From Paraburkholderia rhynchosiae (GTDB lineage Bacteria; Pseudomonadota; Gammaproteobacteria; Burkholderiales; Burkholderiaceae): DNA of 64,000 nt. The stretch covers positions 186,001-250,000 of the forward strand of contig NZ_PNXY01000004.1 of NCBI RefSeq assembly GCF_002879865.1, read 5' to 3'. Position 1 is the stretch's first letter. Each line of letters begins with the position of its first letter. The notes under the pieces are model-generated. The model worked only from the letters and a program-made list of their open reading frames with translations, did not search any database and was not told the origin of the DNA. Below, piece by piece: positions 40,828 through 50,018 of the stretch. The position numbers and the translations under genes were made by a program.

Positions 40828-43800
40828 TCAGGCGTCGGCCGGCGTCTTGCGCGCGGCTTGCCGTTCGGCAATGCGCTGCAACAGCACGTAGAACGACGGA
40901 ATGAACAGCACGGCGATACAGGTCGATGCGAGCATGCCGGAGAACACCGCGATACCGAGCGAGCGGCGCGCGCTCGCACTCGCGCCCGTGGCGATCACGA
41001 GCGGCACGACGCCGAGAATGAACGCGAACGACGTCATCATGATGGGCCGAAAACGCAGCCGCGCTGCTTCGACGGCCGCCTCGGCAATGCCGACGCCTTG
41101 CGAGCGCAAATGCCGCGCGAACTCGACAATCAGAATGGCGTTCTTCGCCGACAACGCGATCAGCAAAACAAGGCCGATCTGCGTGTACAGATTGTTGGCG
41201 GCGCCGAGCAATGCAAGCGTGCCCGCCGTGCCGAGCAATGCGAGCGGCACCGCGAGCACCACCGCGACCGGCAGCAGCCAGCTTTCGTATTGCGCGGCGA
41301 GCACGCAGAACACCAGCAGCACACCCACCGCGAACACCCAGTAAGCCGAGTTGCCCACCAGCTTCTCCTGATATGACATCGCCGTCCATTCATAGCCAAT
41401 GCCGGCCGGCAGAATCCGCGCGGCTTCCTGCTCGAAGGCCTTGATCGCATCGCCGGTGCTGTAGCCGCTTGCCGGATTGCCGTTGATGGCCGCCGCCGGT
41501 GCAAGGTTGTAGAGCGTCGCAACCGCGGGGCCGACGCCAGGGCGCGCGTCCATAAAAGTCCCCAGTTCGACCATATGGCCGCTGTTGCTGCGAATCTGCA
41601 AGCGGCGAATGTCGTCCGTTTCGCGCCGAAACGCGCCGTCTGCCTGCACGAACACCGGGAACGTATGATTGAACGTGGTGAACTGATTCACGTAACTCGA
41701 ACCGACGTAGTCTTGCAGCAGATCGAACACATCGCCGACCGGCACTTGCAGCGACTCAGCCTTCGCGCGGTCCAGCGTGAGTTCGACGTTCGGCACCGAC
41801 GCACGGAACGGACTGAACACGCGCTGCAATTCGGGCCGCTTCGACACGTTCGCGATCAGCGCGTCCGTCGCGCTTTGCAGCCGTTGATAATTCTGTGAGC
41901 CGTCGGTCAACATCACTTGCATCTGCACGCCGCCGCTATTGCCGAGACCCTGAATCGGCGGCGGCACGATAACCACGGAACGCACGTCGGGCAGCTTCGC
42001 CAGTTCGCTATTCATGCGCAGATACAGCGAGCGCAGATCCTCGCCCTTGCCGCGCTTGCTCCAGTCATCGAGCGTCACGTAGATCAGCGCGGCATTCGGC
42101 AACGACGCGTTGTTATCGAGCGGCGAAATGCCGCCGATCGACACCACATGACTCACGCCCGGAATCGCGCCGATCCGCTTCTCGATCTCGGTACTCGCCT
42201 CGCGCGTTCGTCCGAGCGACGCAGCGTCCGCGAGTTGCGCGGCGATCAGCATATAGCCCTGATCTTCGAGCGGAATGAAACTGGTCGGCACGCGCGTGAG
42301 CAGAAATGCCGAGGCCGCGCCGAGCACGAGCGCAATGACGAGCGCGAGCTTGCAACGCGCGACGAACCATGAAACCACGCCCACATAGCCCTTTTCGACA
42401 CGCGCATAAGCCTTGTCGAACACGCGGTACACCACGTTCGGCCTGGCCGCCCGCTGATGCCGCAACCAGCGCACGCTCTGCACCGGCTTGAGCGTCACTG
42501 CATTGATTGCGCTGATGATCGTGGTCGCGACCACAACGAGCGCGAATTGACGGTACATCTGGCCCGTGACGCCACCGAGAAACGCCGACGGCAAAAATAC
42601 GGACACCAGCACGAGCGTGATGCCGACAATCGGCCCGAGCAATTCGTGCATGGCGTCGATGGCCGCCTGCTTCGGCGTCTTGCCCTGCTCGATATGCTGC
42701 GTGATCCCTTCGACCACGACGATCGCATCGTCCACGACAATGCCGATCGCGAGCACGATCGCGAACAACGTCAGCAGGTTGATCGAAAAGCCCATCAAGT
42801 AGATTGCGCCGAACGTGCCGATGATCGTCACAGGAATCGTCGTGGCGGGCACGAGCATCGCGCGCCAGTTTTGCAGGAACAGCAGGATCACCGCGAGCAC
42901 CAGCAACGCCGCTTCGAAGAGCGTCTTGTAGACGTCGATCACGGATTGCCGCACGAAGATCGTCGTATCGAATGGCAATTGATAGCTGACGCCTTTCGGC
43001 ATGTCTTTCGCGAGGCGCGCCATGGTGGCCTTGACCGCGTTGCCGACTTCCAGCGCATTTGCTTCGGGCAACTGATAAATCGCGATGCCCGCGGCGGGCT
43101 TGCCGTCCAGATTGAAGAACTGGCCGTAGCTCGACGAGCCGAGCTCGGTACGCCCGACGTCGCGAATGCGCACGAAATGGCCGCCGCCGCTCGAATCGGC
43201 TCTCACGATGATGTCGTCGAATTCATGCGGATCGGAGAGCGCGCCGCGCATCGTCACGGTGAGCTGGAACGCCTGGCCGCCCGCGTTCGGTTCGGAGCCG
43301 AGCTGGCCCGCACTCACGTCCTTGCTTTGGCTTTGAATGGCCTGCATTACGTCGGCGGCGCTCAGGTTGCGCTCGCTGAGCTTCTGCGGATCGAGCCAGA
43401 CGCGCATGCTGTACTGTCCCGTGCCGAACACAGTGACGTCGCCGACGCCCGGCAAACGCGCGAGCGTGTCGCGCAAATAGATGACCGCGTAGTTGCTGAG
43501 AAAGAGCGAGTTGTACTTCGGATCCGGCGATTGCAGTGTGTACAACTGCAGGATCGCGGTGGAACGCTTGCGCACGGTCACGCCCTGCTGCTGCACCGCT
43601 TGCGGCAATTGCGCAGTGGCGGCCGACACGCGGTTCTGCACCAACACCTGCGCCTTATCAACATCCGTGCCGACTGCGAACGTGACGGTGAGCGTGTAGC
43701 TGCCGTCATTCGTGCTGGTCGACTGCATGTAGAGCGCGTTTTCCACGCCGTTGACCTGCGTTTCGATCGGCAACGCCACGCGGTCGATCACGGTCGCGGC

Positions 43801-43959
43801 GCTCGCGCCTGGAAAGTGCGCGACGACCTGCACGGTGGGCGGCGTGATGGGCGGATATTGCGCAATCGGCAAATTGATCAGCGCGACCGCGCCGAGCAGC
43901 ATCACGATCAGCGCGATCACATTCGCGAATACGGGGCGCTCGACAAAAAAGCGGATCAT
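40828..43959 (-). CDS. RND efflux permease, HAE1 family (module 1)
   Basis: A 1043-residue inner-membrane antiporter of the AcrB/MexF type. The start MIRFFVERPVFANVIALIVML is typical, two large periplasmic loops interrupt twelve membrane segments, and the TM4 proton-relay pair is intact (IGIVVDDAIVVVE). It exports hydrophobic or amphiphilic compounds in exchange for protons, as a trimer with the adaptor and outer-membrane factor encoded upstream. The start codon overlaps the adaptor's stop (ATGA). The C-terminus ends with QRIAERQAARKTPADA, with no fused domain. The substrate cannot be predicted. Confidence 0.94.
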   Translation of the reverse strand: MIRFFVERPVFANVIALIVMLLGAVALINLPIAQYPPITPPTVQVVAHFPGASAATVIDRVALPIETQVNGVENALYMQSTSTNDGSYTLTVTFAVGTDVDKAQVLVQNRVSAATAQLPQAVQQQGVTVRKRSTAILQLYTLQSPDPKYNSLFLSNYAVIYLRDTLARLPGVGDVTVFGTGQYSMRVWLDPQKLSERNLSAADVMQAIQSQSKDVSAGQLGSEPNAGGQAFQLTVTMRGALSDPHEFDDIIVRADSSGGGHFVRIRDVGRTELGSSSYGQFFNLDGKPAAGIAIYQLPEANALEVGNAVKATMARLAKDMPKGVSYQLPFDTTIFVRQSVIDVYKTLFEAALLVLAVILLFLQNWRAMLVPATTIPVTIIGTFGAIYLMGFSINLLTLFAIVLAIGIVVDDAIVVVEGITQHIEQGKTPKQAAIDAMHELLGPIVGITLVLVSVFLPSAFLGGVTGQMYRQFALVVVATTIISAINAVTLKPVQSVRWLRHQRAARPNVVYRVFDKAYARVEKGYVGVVSWFVARCKLALVIALVLGAASAFLLTRVPTSFIPLEDQGYMLIAAQLADAASLGRTREASTEIEKRIGAIPGVSHVVSIGGISPLDNNASLPNAALIYVTLDDWSKRGKGEDLRSLYLRMNSELAKLPDVRSVVIVPPPIQGLGNSGGVQMQVMLTDGSQNYQRLQSATDALIANVSKRPELQRVFSPFRASVPNVELTLDRAKAESLQVPVGDVFDLLQDYVGSSYVNQFTTFNHTFPVFVQADGAFRRETDDIRRLQIRSNSGHMVELGTFMDARPGVGPAVATLYNLAPAAAINGNPASGYSTGDAIKAFEQEAARILPAGIGYEWTAMSYQEKLVGNSAYWVFAVGVLLVFCVLAAQYESWLLPVAVVLAVPLALLGTAGTLALLGAANNLYTQIGLVLLIALSAKNAILIVEFARHLRSQGVGIAEAAVEAARLRFRPIMMTSFAFILGVVPLVIATGASASARRSLGIAVFSGMLASTCIAVLFIPSFYVLLQRIAERQAARKTPADA

Positions 43960-45116
43960 GAGCGGCTCTGCGCGGCGGCGTCGATCGTCTGCACCTTGAT
44001 GCCCGGCACCACGGCGAGGCCCCCGCCCGTCACGACGTGATCCGATGCACTGAGGCCGCTTTTGATCGCCCGCAGCGAGCCGTAGAGGCCGCCGGTGGTG
44101 ACCCCTCGTTTCTCGACTACGTTCGCCCCGTTCACGACCAGCACCGAGGCGCCGGCCTGTTCGCGCAGCAACGCGGTGTCGGGCACGAGCAGCACGTTTT
44201 GCGGCGCGCTGGCGGGGATATGCACTTCAACCGACATACCCGGTATCAGATGCGCGTCGTGGTTCGCGACATCGGCGCGCAGCTTGATTGCCCCGCTGGC
44301 TGGGTCCACCCGCGTATCGACGAATTCAAGCGTGGCGTCCTCGCCTTGCTCCGGTGTCGCGCCCAGCACATTGACGCGCACGCTGTGCGGCGCTCGCGTG
44401 AAGAGACCGATGCGGTTCGCGTCGCGTTCATTCAGCGTGAAATTCACGTAGACGGGTTGAATGCGGTCGAGCGTGGCGAGCTTTGTCGAATCCGATCCGC
44501 CCACTACGTTGCCAACATCGAACGCACGTGCGCCAATGCGGCCCGCGAACGGCGCGCGAATTTCCGTATAGCCGAGATTGATACGCGACATGTCGCGTTT
44601 GGCGAGCGCCTGGTCGCGCGTGGTTTGCGCCTTTTGCAGCGACGACTCCGACGTCGCATTATCCGACGTGAGCTGCTTCTGGCGCGTGAGTTCCTGCTCG
44701 GCGTTATCAAGCGCGGCCTGGTCGTAGACAAGTTGCGCGCGGTACGTGTCCGGCTCGATACGAAACAGCACTTGCCCCTGTTTGACGTTAGCGCCGTCCG
44801 TGAAACCGATTTCCTTTAGCACGCCCTGCACGCGCGCGACGAGCGTAACGGTCGCCGAAGGCGCGACGCTGCCGGTCAAGTCGAGTTGCTCGCGCACCTC
44901 GCGCGGCGCGGGTCGCGTCACGCTGACTTGCGGCAGCGGCGCATTCTGCGCGGCCGGTGCATTGCTCTCATGACATGCGGATAGCGCCGCGAACAATGCG
45001 ATGCCGGTCAGCGCGCTCAATGGGAGGCAAGACGCGACACGAAACGCGAGTCCTCGCAGCTTGCCGCGCATAGACGCATTCTCGGTAGGTCCGCTTACTC
45101 CGCTTGGTCTGGCCAT
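43956..45116 (-). CDS. RND periplasmic adaptor (MFP), lipoprotein (module 1)
   Basis: A 386-residue membrane-fusion protein. A hydrophobic segment ends in a lipobox-like LSAC (about residues 46-49), so the mature protein is probably lipid-anchored. Lipoyl-like half motifs (VTLVARVQGVLKEIGFTDGANVKQGQVLF and RAPFAGRIGARAFDVGNVV) flank a coiled-coil hairpin, followed by a beta-barrel and membrane-proximal domain. GGGGA precedes the ATG at 45116; a second ATG at 45071 would give a more usual signal length. It bridges the RND permease and the outer-membrane factor, whose genes flank it. Confidence 0.92.
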   Translation of the reverse strand: MARPSGVSGPTENASMRGKLRGLAFRVASCLPLSALTGIALFAALSACHESNAPAAQNAPLPQVSVTRPAPREVREQLDLTGSVAPSATVTLVARVQGVLKEIGFTDGANVKQGQVLFRIEPDTYRAQLVYDQAALDNAEQELTRQKQLTSDNATSESSLQKAQTTRDQALAKRDMSRINLGYTEIRAPFAGRIGARAFDVGNVVGGSDSTKLATLDRIQPVYVNFTLNERDANRIGLFTRAPHSVRVNVLGATPEQGEDATLEFVDTRVDPASGAIKLRADVANHDAHLIPGMSVEVHIPASAPQNVLLVPDTALLREQAGASVLVVNGANVVEKRGVTTGGLYGSLRAIKSGLSASDHVVTGGGLAVVPGIKVQTIDAAAQSRS

Positions 45117-45135
45117 GTTGTTATTCCCCGCATGG

Positions 45136-46707
45136 TTATTTGCCGTCCGGCGGCGAGTCCGCGTTCGCGCGCGCGACCGGCGATCTGGCGGGCGGGTTCA
45201 GCAGACGTCCCCAATCCGTGCGCCGCGCCATCTCTTCGGCGATCCGTTCGCTCACCACTTGCTGACCCTCTGCGACTTCCCATCCACCGCCGAGTGCGCG
45301 ATACAGCGACACTGCGGCAAGCGCGGCGAGCCCCTGGCTCTGCGCGAGCGAATCGCCGTCGCGCAGCGCCGAACGCGATGCGTCCAGCACCGTGTCGTAC
45401 GTGACCGAGCCCGAGCGATACTGCGCGGTGGCGAGCCGCAAGGCGCGCTGCGATGCATCGGAGGCACGCGACGACGCCGCGAGCGCATCCAGCGACGTGC
45501 GAAGCGCGGCAATCGCGTCCTCCACTTCTTTCTGCGCTTGCAGCACCGTGTTCTGATAATCGAGCACGGCTTCCTGAAACACCGCGTCCTGGATGCGCAC
45601 TGCGTTCTTCAGTTGCCCGCGATCGAAAATGGGCAACGTGATGCCCGCCGAAAAAAGCCCGATCGTTTTGCTGCCCCATTGCGACAATCCGATGCCATGT
45701 TGTTCGCCTGACGACAAACCGAACAGTCCGGTCAACGACAACGACGGATACAGCTTGGCCTTCGCCGCGCCGATCAACGCCGACTGCGCCGCCGCGTTGA
45801 GCGCGGCCTGGCGCACGTCCGGCCGGCGCCGCAACAGGTCGGCGGGAATGCCTACATCGATCTGCGTCGGCGGCACGGGAACCGCGTTGCTGCCTTTGAG
45901 TTGCGCATCGACGGCATCGGGCGGATCGGCGAGCAGCACCGCGAGCGTGTCGCGATCCTGCGCGCGCGCCTTGATGAGCGGCGGGATTTGCGCCTCGGTT
46001 TCAGCGACCAGCGTGGCAGCCTGTTCGACATCGAGCTGACTGGATGCTCCGCGTTTGTAGCGCGCCTCTGTCAGCGCGAGGCTTTCCTGAACCGATTTCA
46101 GATTCTGCCGCGCCACGGCGATGCGTTGCTCCAGCGCGCGCAGATCGATGTAGGCGTTGGCCACATCGGCGAACATGGACGCCAGCGCGTTATCGTATGC
46201 CGCTTCCGACACACGCAATTGCGCGCGGTCCGATTCGATCTGCCGGCGATATTTGCCCCAGAAATCGAGCTCCCAACCGGCGTTGACACGAAGATGCTCG
46301 GCCCATAAATGCGTGGGCGGAAACGGGCCGACGCCGCTCGTGTTGATATGGTTCGCACCGGCCGACACGCTGCCCGATTGCGGCAGCAGATTCTCGGCGC
46401 TGACCGCCAGTTGCGCGCGTGCCTTGAAGATATGCAAACCGGCGACTTGCAGCGACAGGTTGCGCTCATACGCTCGCTGTTCGAGCGCGCTCAGCACCGG
46501 GTCGTTAAACGCGGTCCACCATGCGGCCTGCGCAGCGGGCGCGCTCTGCGCCGAGGCCGGCAAGCTCTCGAGCCACTGGTTTTCCAACGTGACGTCCGGC
46601 TGCCGGAAATCGGGCCCGACGCTCACGCAACCGGCCAGCACCGCACTCATCGACACGATGATCGACGCACTCGCAAGGCGCAGACGGCTGGACGTGGCAG
46701 GTTTCAT
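45136..46707 (-). CDS. RND outer-membrane factor lipoprotein, NodT family (module 1)
   Basis: A 523-residue TolC-like channel. The signal peptide ends in the lipobox LAGC (about residues 23-26), followed by the typical VGPDFRQPDV. Two repeats of long helices and strands follow, with the family motif IPADLLRRRPDVRQAAL near the middle. The C-terminal ~30 residues (ERIAEEMARRTDWGRLLNPPA) are an unstructured tail. It is the first gene of the minus-strand unit OMF-MFP-RND-regulator-kinase, a less common order than adaptor first. The EF-hand-like gene 105 bases upstream may or may not belong to the same transcript. Confidence 0.92.
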   Translation of the reverse strand: MKPATSSRLRLASASIIVSMSAVLAGCVSVGPDFRQPDVTLENQWLESLPASAQSAPAAQAAWWTAFNDPVLSALEQRAYERNLSLQVAGLHIFKARAQLAVSAENLLPQSGSVSAGANHINTSGVGPFPPTHLWAEHLRVNAGWELDFWGKYRRQIESDRAQLRVSEAAYDNALASMFADVANAYIDLRALEQRIAVARQNLKSVQESLALTEARYKRGASSQLDVEQAATLVAETEAQIPPLIKARAQDRDTLAVLLADPPDAVDAQLKGSNAVPVPPTQIDVGIPADLLRRRPDVRQAALNAAAQSALIGAAKAKLYPSLSLTGLFGLSSGEQHGIGLSQWGSKTIGLFSAGITLPIFDRGQLKNAVRIQDAVFQEAVLDYQNTVLQAQKEVEDAIAALRTSLDALAASSRASDASQRALRLATAQYRSGSVTYDTVLDASRSALRDGDSLAQSQGLAALAAVSLYRALGGGWEVAEGQQVVSERIAEEMARRTDWGRLLNPPARSPVARANADSPPDGK

Positions 46708-46812
46708 CGCGCGTGTGGGGCGTGTCGGGCGCCAAGCCTGAGTGAATGATTCGATGCAGATGAAAGTCCGCGCACGGCGCCGGCGTCCAGGTTCCGCGGC
46801 AAAGCGCGCGGC

Positions 46813-47103
46813 TCAGTGCGCCGCCCCGCGTTCGCGCATATAGGCCTCGATCTGCGGCAACGTGATGTAGCCGGTCTTCTGCGTATCGATCTCGTCGAAA
46901 TGGCTCGCGACCATCGGCATGCCCGTCGCGGCCTGCTCTCTGGTGAGCTTGCCGTCATGCGTGGTGTTGGCATTCGCAAAACGCGTTTGCAACTGCTGGA
47001 CCATGCGCTCCATGCGCTGCGGGTTGCCGCCTTGCGGCGCGGCCTGAGCGAACGTGACAGTGGACGCGCAGCACAACAGGACGGCGGCGAGCAATTTTTT
47101 CAT
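46813..47103 (-). CDS. Small secreted EF-hand-like protein
   Basis: A 96-residue protein with a signal peptide (MKKLLAAVLLCCASTVTFAQA). The mature part has two helix-loop-helix units resembling EF-hands: NTTHDGKLTREQ, which keeps Asp-Gly at positions 5-6 of the loop but has Gln at position 12, and DTQKTGYITLPQ, which lacks several acidic ligands. Calcium binding may therefore be weak or lost. The ATG at 47103 gives a standard signal peptide; an earlier in-frame start at 47127 adds eight residues. It sits upstream of the RND operon on the same strand, and the functional link is unknown. Confidence 0.75.
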   Translation of the reverse strand: MKKLLAAVLLCCASTVTFAQAAPQGGNPQRMERMVQQLQTRFANANTTHDGKLTREQAATGMPMVASHFDEIDTQKTGYITLPQIEAYMRERGAAH

Positions 47104-47544
47104 GACTGACTCCTGGGATAGAGCCACCGAGCGTCGCCTGCTTGTGCCGCGATCCGTTCAATGACAGGCCGAATTCTTGTAGAACCGCTGCCGGAAGGCA
47201 ATTGCAGAGTTATGTCGTTCGATGTCATGAATCCTCCGCTGGCCGGTGAATCGCCGTCAACCGCCGTGCTGCATGTCGTCGTCTAGGGCGACGCGGTGTG
47301 ACGTGACATCGAATGAAACGAACGCTGGCTGCCGTTTTTGCGGTGCTTTGCGTATTGTTGGTCCCGCGTCGACCTGTGTCTGACGTGCTGATTGCAGTAA
47401 TTGCCGCGTGCTTCAGCATAGGACATGCAGATGGTAACAACGCCTGGTAAATTCCCGTTGTCCTGACGAATCAGGGAACGCTACTTGCTGCCCTCGGAAT
47501 GTAGTGTCGGAGTCGCTCTACCTTGACCCTTTGTTGGATTTGTC
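47104..47544. other. Intergenic region holding a candidate small ORF
   Basis: A 441-base gap between divergent genes. It contains the 45-codon plus-strand ORF listed separately and a 71-codon minus-strand frame (47225-47440), which I treat as a shadow. The promoters for the EF-hand gene and the 81-aa gene should be here; none is clear. Confidence 0.5.
47313..47450 (+). CDS. Candidate 45-aa small secreted or membrane protein
   Basis: A short ORF too small for standard cut-offs. It starts MKRTLAAVFAVLCVLLVPR, a textbook positively charged then hydrophobic leader, continues with a second hydrophobic run (VLIAVIAACFSIGHA) and ends DGNNAW. The two hydrophobic runs could form a membrane hairpin or a signal peptide plus short mature peptide. 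There is no good Shine-Dalgarno sequence, and random ORFs of this length are common in GC-rich DNA, so the case rests on the amino-acid pattern and the otherwise empty gap. Not a recognised family. Confidence 0.3.
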   Translation: MKRTLAAVFAVLCVLLVPRRPVSDVLIAVIAACFSIGHADGNNAW

Positions 47545-47790
47545 ATGAGCTACCAGAACCTGGACAGAGAGATCGCCCACCTCGAACTCGTGTTCGGGCG
47601 GATCTCGGTGAATGACCGCATACCGCTTTCCTATTGGCAGAACCGGCTCGACATGCTGTCGAGCGCGGCGCTGATGCCCGCGCAGCGCGCGCGCATCGTG
47701 AAGCTCGAAGCCACGCTGTCCGCGCTGCGGGAATCGGAGGAAACCGTTTGTGAAGCGCCGCCGGGCAGCTTAAAGGGCGCCCGTTTATGA
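47545..47790 (+). CDS. Small conserved-looking protein coupled to FNT channel gene
   Basis: An 81-residue cytoplasmic protein, mostly helical, with heptad-like spacing (NLDREIAHLELVFGRI, then ARIVKLEATLSALRES) suggesting a short coiled coil. I do not recognise a family. The stop codon overlaps the start of the formate/nitrite-type channel gene (ATGA at 47787-47790), so translation is coupled and a functional tie to the channel is plausible. No membrane segment or metal motif is seen. Confidence 0.65.
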   Translation: MSYQNLDREIAHLELVFGRISVNDRIPLSYWQNRLDMLSSAALMPAQRARIVKLEATLSALRESEETVCEAPPGSLKGARL

Positions 47791-48695
47791 CGGGGGCGTC
47801 GAAGAACGAGCGTTCTGAAGCGCCTGCCGCAAGTGCCGGGAATCACGCTCCCCGTGCCGAAGACGCGGGGGCGGACTCGCCGCATCTGAACGAGGGCGAG
47901 CAGAATCAGGCGGCGCACCACATGGCGCCTCATGCGCTGGTGCTGCATGAAATCGTCCGTGAAGAAGGCGAAGCGGCGCTCGAGCGAACCATCGGCGCGT
48001 TGATCTGGTCGTCGCTGGCTGCGGGACTGTCGATGGGCTTTTCGTTTCTCACGCAAGCGGTGCTCGAAGCCGGCTTGCCGGATGCACCATGGCGTCACCT
48101 GGTGTCGAGCTTCGGCTATTCGATGGGCTTCGTGCTGGTCATCATGGGGCGCCAGCAGCTTTTTACCGAGAGCACGTTGACCGTCGTGCTGCCCGTGTTG
48201 ACGCGGCGCGATCCGCTCACGCTCCTCAAAGCCATGCGCTTATGGGGCATCGTGCTCACTTTCAACCTGATCAGCACGTGGATTTTCGCGGCGATGCTGC
48301 GCATACCCGATGTGTTCGCGCCCGCCGTGGTGGATGCATTTGGCGACGTGTCGCGCGCGGCGGTCGGCTCCGAGCATATGCTGCCCACCATGGTAAAAGC
48401 GATTTTCGCCGGCTGGCTGATCGCGCTGATGGTGTGGCTGTTGCCGAGTGCGCGCTCGGGCCGCTTGTTGACCGTGCTGCTGATTACGTATGTGGTGGCC
48501 GTCAGCCATCTTTCGCACATCATCGCCGGATCGACGGAGGTCGCTTACGCGTTCATGACCGGGGATGCGAGCTTGCACGACTACTTCTTCCGCTTTCTGG
48601 TGCCGACGCTCGTGGGCAATACCGTCGGCGGGATGTCGCTTGTCGCGCTGCTCAATCATGCCGCCATCGCGCCCGAGATAAACGGCCATCGTTGA
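47787..48695 (+). CDS. Formate/nitrite transporter family protein, YfdC-like
   Basis: A 302-residue membrane protein of the FNT family. A polar N-terminal ~65 residues (with a His-rich AHHMAPHALVLHE) precede about six membrane segments. Family cues are GFSFLTQAVLE, FGYSMGFVLVIMGRQQLFTE and VAVSHLSHIIAGSTE, where the central pore region carries His residues. The long N-terminus and the GRQQLFTE run fit the YfdC branch rather than FocA or NirC. FNT proteins are pentameric channels for small monocarboxylates, nitrite or hydrosulfide. No formate or nitrite metabolism gene is near, so the substrate is open. Confidence 0.85.
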   Translation: MTGASKNERSEAPAASAGNHAPRAEDAGADSPHLNEGEQNQAAHHMAPHALVLHEIVREEGEAALERTIGALIWSSLAAGLSMGFSFLTQAVLEAGLPDAPWRHLVSSFGYSMGFVLVIMGRQQLFTESTLTVVLPVLTRRDPLTLLKAMRLWGIVLTFNLISTWIFAAMLRIPDVFAPAVVDAFGDVSRAAVGSEHMLPTMVKAIFAGWLIALMVWLLPSARSGRLLTVLLITYVVAVSHLSHIIAGSTEVAYAFMTGDASLHDYFFRFLVPTLVGNTVGGMSLVALLNHAAIAPEINGHR

Positions 48696-48767
48696 GCGGC
48701 GACACATAGAAAGCGCGCCGGGCCGACGCATGTTTTCTAACCCGGTGGGCCCTTAAAAGCCAGCGGT

Positions 48768-50018
48768 TCAGCCGATGAGAATCCGCGCACCAAGCGCCAG
48801 CACCAGCGCGGGCAGCATCACCACGACGCCTACCTTCAGGAACTTCATGAAGCTGACGTCCTCGCCTTCGCGGCGGATTGCGTTGAGCCAGAGAATCGTC
48901 GCGAGCGAACCGGTGATCGACATGTTGGGTCCGAGGTCGACGCCGATCAGCAGCGCGTCGATCACACGCTCGGGGCTATGCGCCTGCATCACCGTGGAAC
49001 TCGCGATCAGACCGGCCGGCAAGTTGTTCATCAGATTGCTGCCGATCGCGATGGCGGCGCCGGCCCAGCCCGCCGTGGTCACTTGGTTGTGTTCGGCTCC
49101 GGCGCGCGTCATTGCGGCCAGCATGCTAATGACGCCGGTGTGGTCGAGCATTTCGACGAGCACGAACAGCGCGGCCACGAGCGGCAGCACGCTCCACGAT
49201 ATTTCGCGGATCATCGGCAGCGGCGATTTGCGTTCCTGGATGAGCACGACGAGCGCGGTCGCCGCGCCGAGTATCGCGGTGGGCAGGCCCAACTGGATGT
49301 CGAATGCGGACACCGCCAGCAGCACGACAGCCGTTACGCCGATACCCGCCAGCGCGACACGTCCGCTCGACGATAACCGAAGCGGTTCGAGATTCGCCTC
49401 GCAGACGCCGGCAAGCGCCTCGCGCTGCGTCCAGCGCAGCAGCACATACGTCGCGACGATCGACAGCAGCGAAGGCAGCGCGAAGCGCATCAGCCACGCG
49501 CCGAGCGCGGGCGTGTGGTTGCCGTACAGCACGATGTTGGCCGGATTGGAAATCGGCAGCACGAAGCTCGCTGCGTTCGCAATCAACGCGCAGACGAACA
49601 GCAGCGGCAACGGATCCGTCTTCGCTTTTTTCGCCGCGGCAAACACAGCCGGCGTCAGCACGACGGCGGTGGCATCGTTCGAAAGAAAGGCGGTGATGAC
49701 CACGCCGACCAGATAGACCAGCAGGAAGAGCTTGCGCGGCGAGCGTTGCGCATGGTTGACCGCGAGGACGGCGACCCAGTCGAAGAGCCCTTCGCGGCGT
49801 CCCACTTCCGAGAGCAGCATCATGCCGAACAGAAACAGATAGACGTCGGAGCCCTTGCCGACGGCTTCTATCGCGAGGTGGACCGGCAGCAGCCCAAGCG
49901 AGACCAGCAGCAATGCGCCGGCCACGGCCCACACCGCCTCAGGCCATTTGAAAGGCCGGGTGATGACACCAGCCGTCGCGAATGCGGCGATGCCCCATGA
50001 AAGGAAAATCGAAGTCAC
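48768..50018 (-). CDS. ArsB/NhaD-type (ion transporter superfamily) permease
   Basis: A polytopic membrane protein of 416 residues if read from the GTG at 50018 (VTSIFLSWGIAAFATAGV); an ATG at 50078 would add 20 residues with no family look. About 11-12 hydrophobic segments are seen, with ion transporter motifs YLVGVVITAFLSNDATAVVLTP and LIANAASFVLPISNPANIVLYG. These two half-repeats are typical of ArsB, P protein and related anion or sodium transporters. There is no arsR or arsC nearby, so an arsenite role is not supported and the substrate is unknown. It is convergent with the FNT gene. Confidence 0.82.
   Translation of the reverse strand: MTSIFLSWGIAAFATAGVITRPFKWPEAVWAVAGALLLVSLGLLPVHLAIEAVGKGSDVYLFLFGMMLLSEVGRREGLFDWVAVLAVNHAQRSPRKLFLLVYLVGVVITAFLSNDATAVVLTPAVFAAAKKAKTDPLPLLFVCALIANAASFVLPISNPANIVLYGNHTPALGAWLMRFALPSLLSIVATYVLLRWTQREALAGVCEANLEPLRLSSSGRVALAGIGVTAVVLLAVSAFDIQLGLPTAILGAATALVVLIQERKSPLPMIREISWSVLPLVAALFVLVEMLDHTGVISMLAAMTRAGAEHNQVTTAGWAGAAIAIGSNLMNNLPAGLIASSTVMQAHSPERVIDALLIGVDLGPNMSITGSLATILWLNAIRREGEDVSFMKFLKVGVVVMLPALVLALGARILIG

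Noticed and set aside
42457..44040. Open frame of 527 codons antisense to the module 1 RND permease
   Set aside because: Very rich in His, Arg, Asp and Gln, no motifs, fully opposite a well-supported gene.
47225..47440. Minus-strand 71-codon frame in the gap before the FNT pair
   Set aside because: Ser/Thr/Arg-rich with no signal or domain, and it opposes the more protein-like 45-codon ORF.
48768..50018. Arsenite efflux (ars) operon
   Set aside because: The permease has the broad ion transporter motifs only, and no arsR, arsC or arsH is nearby.
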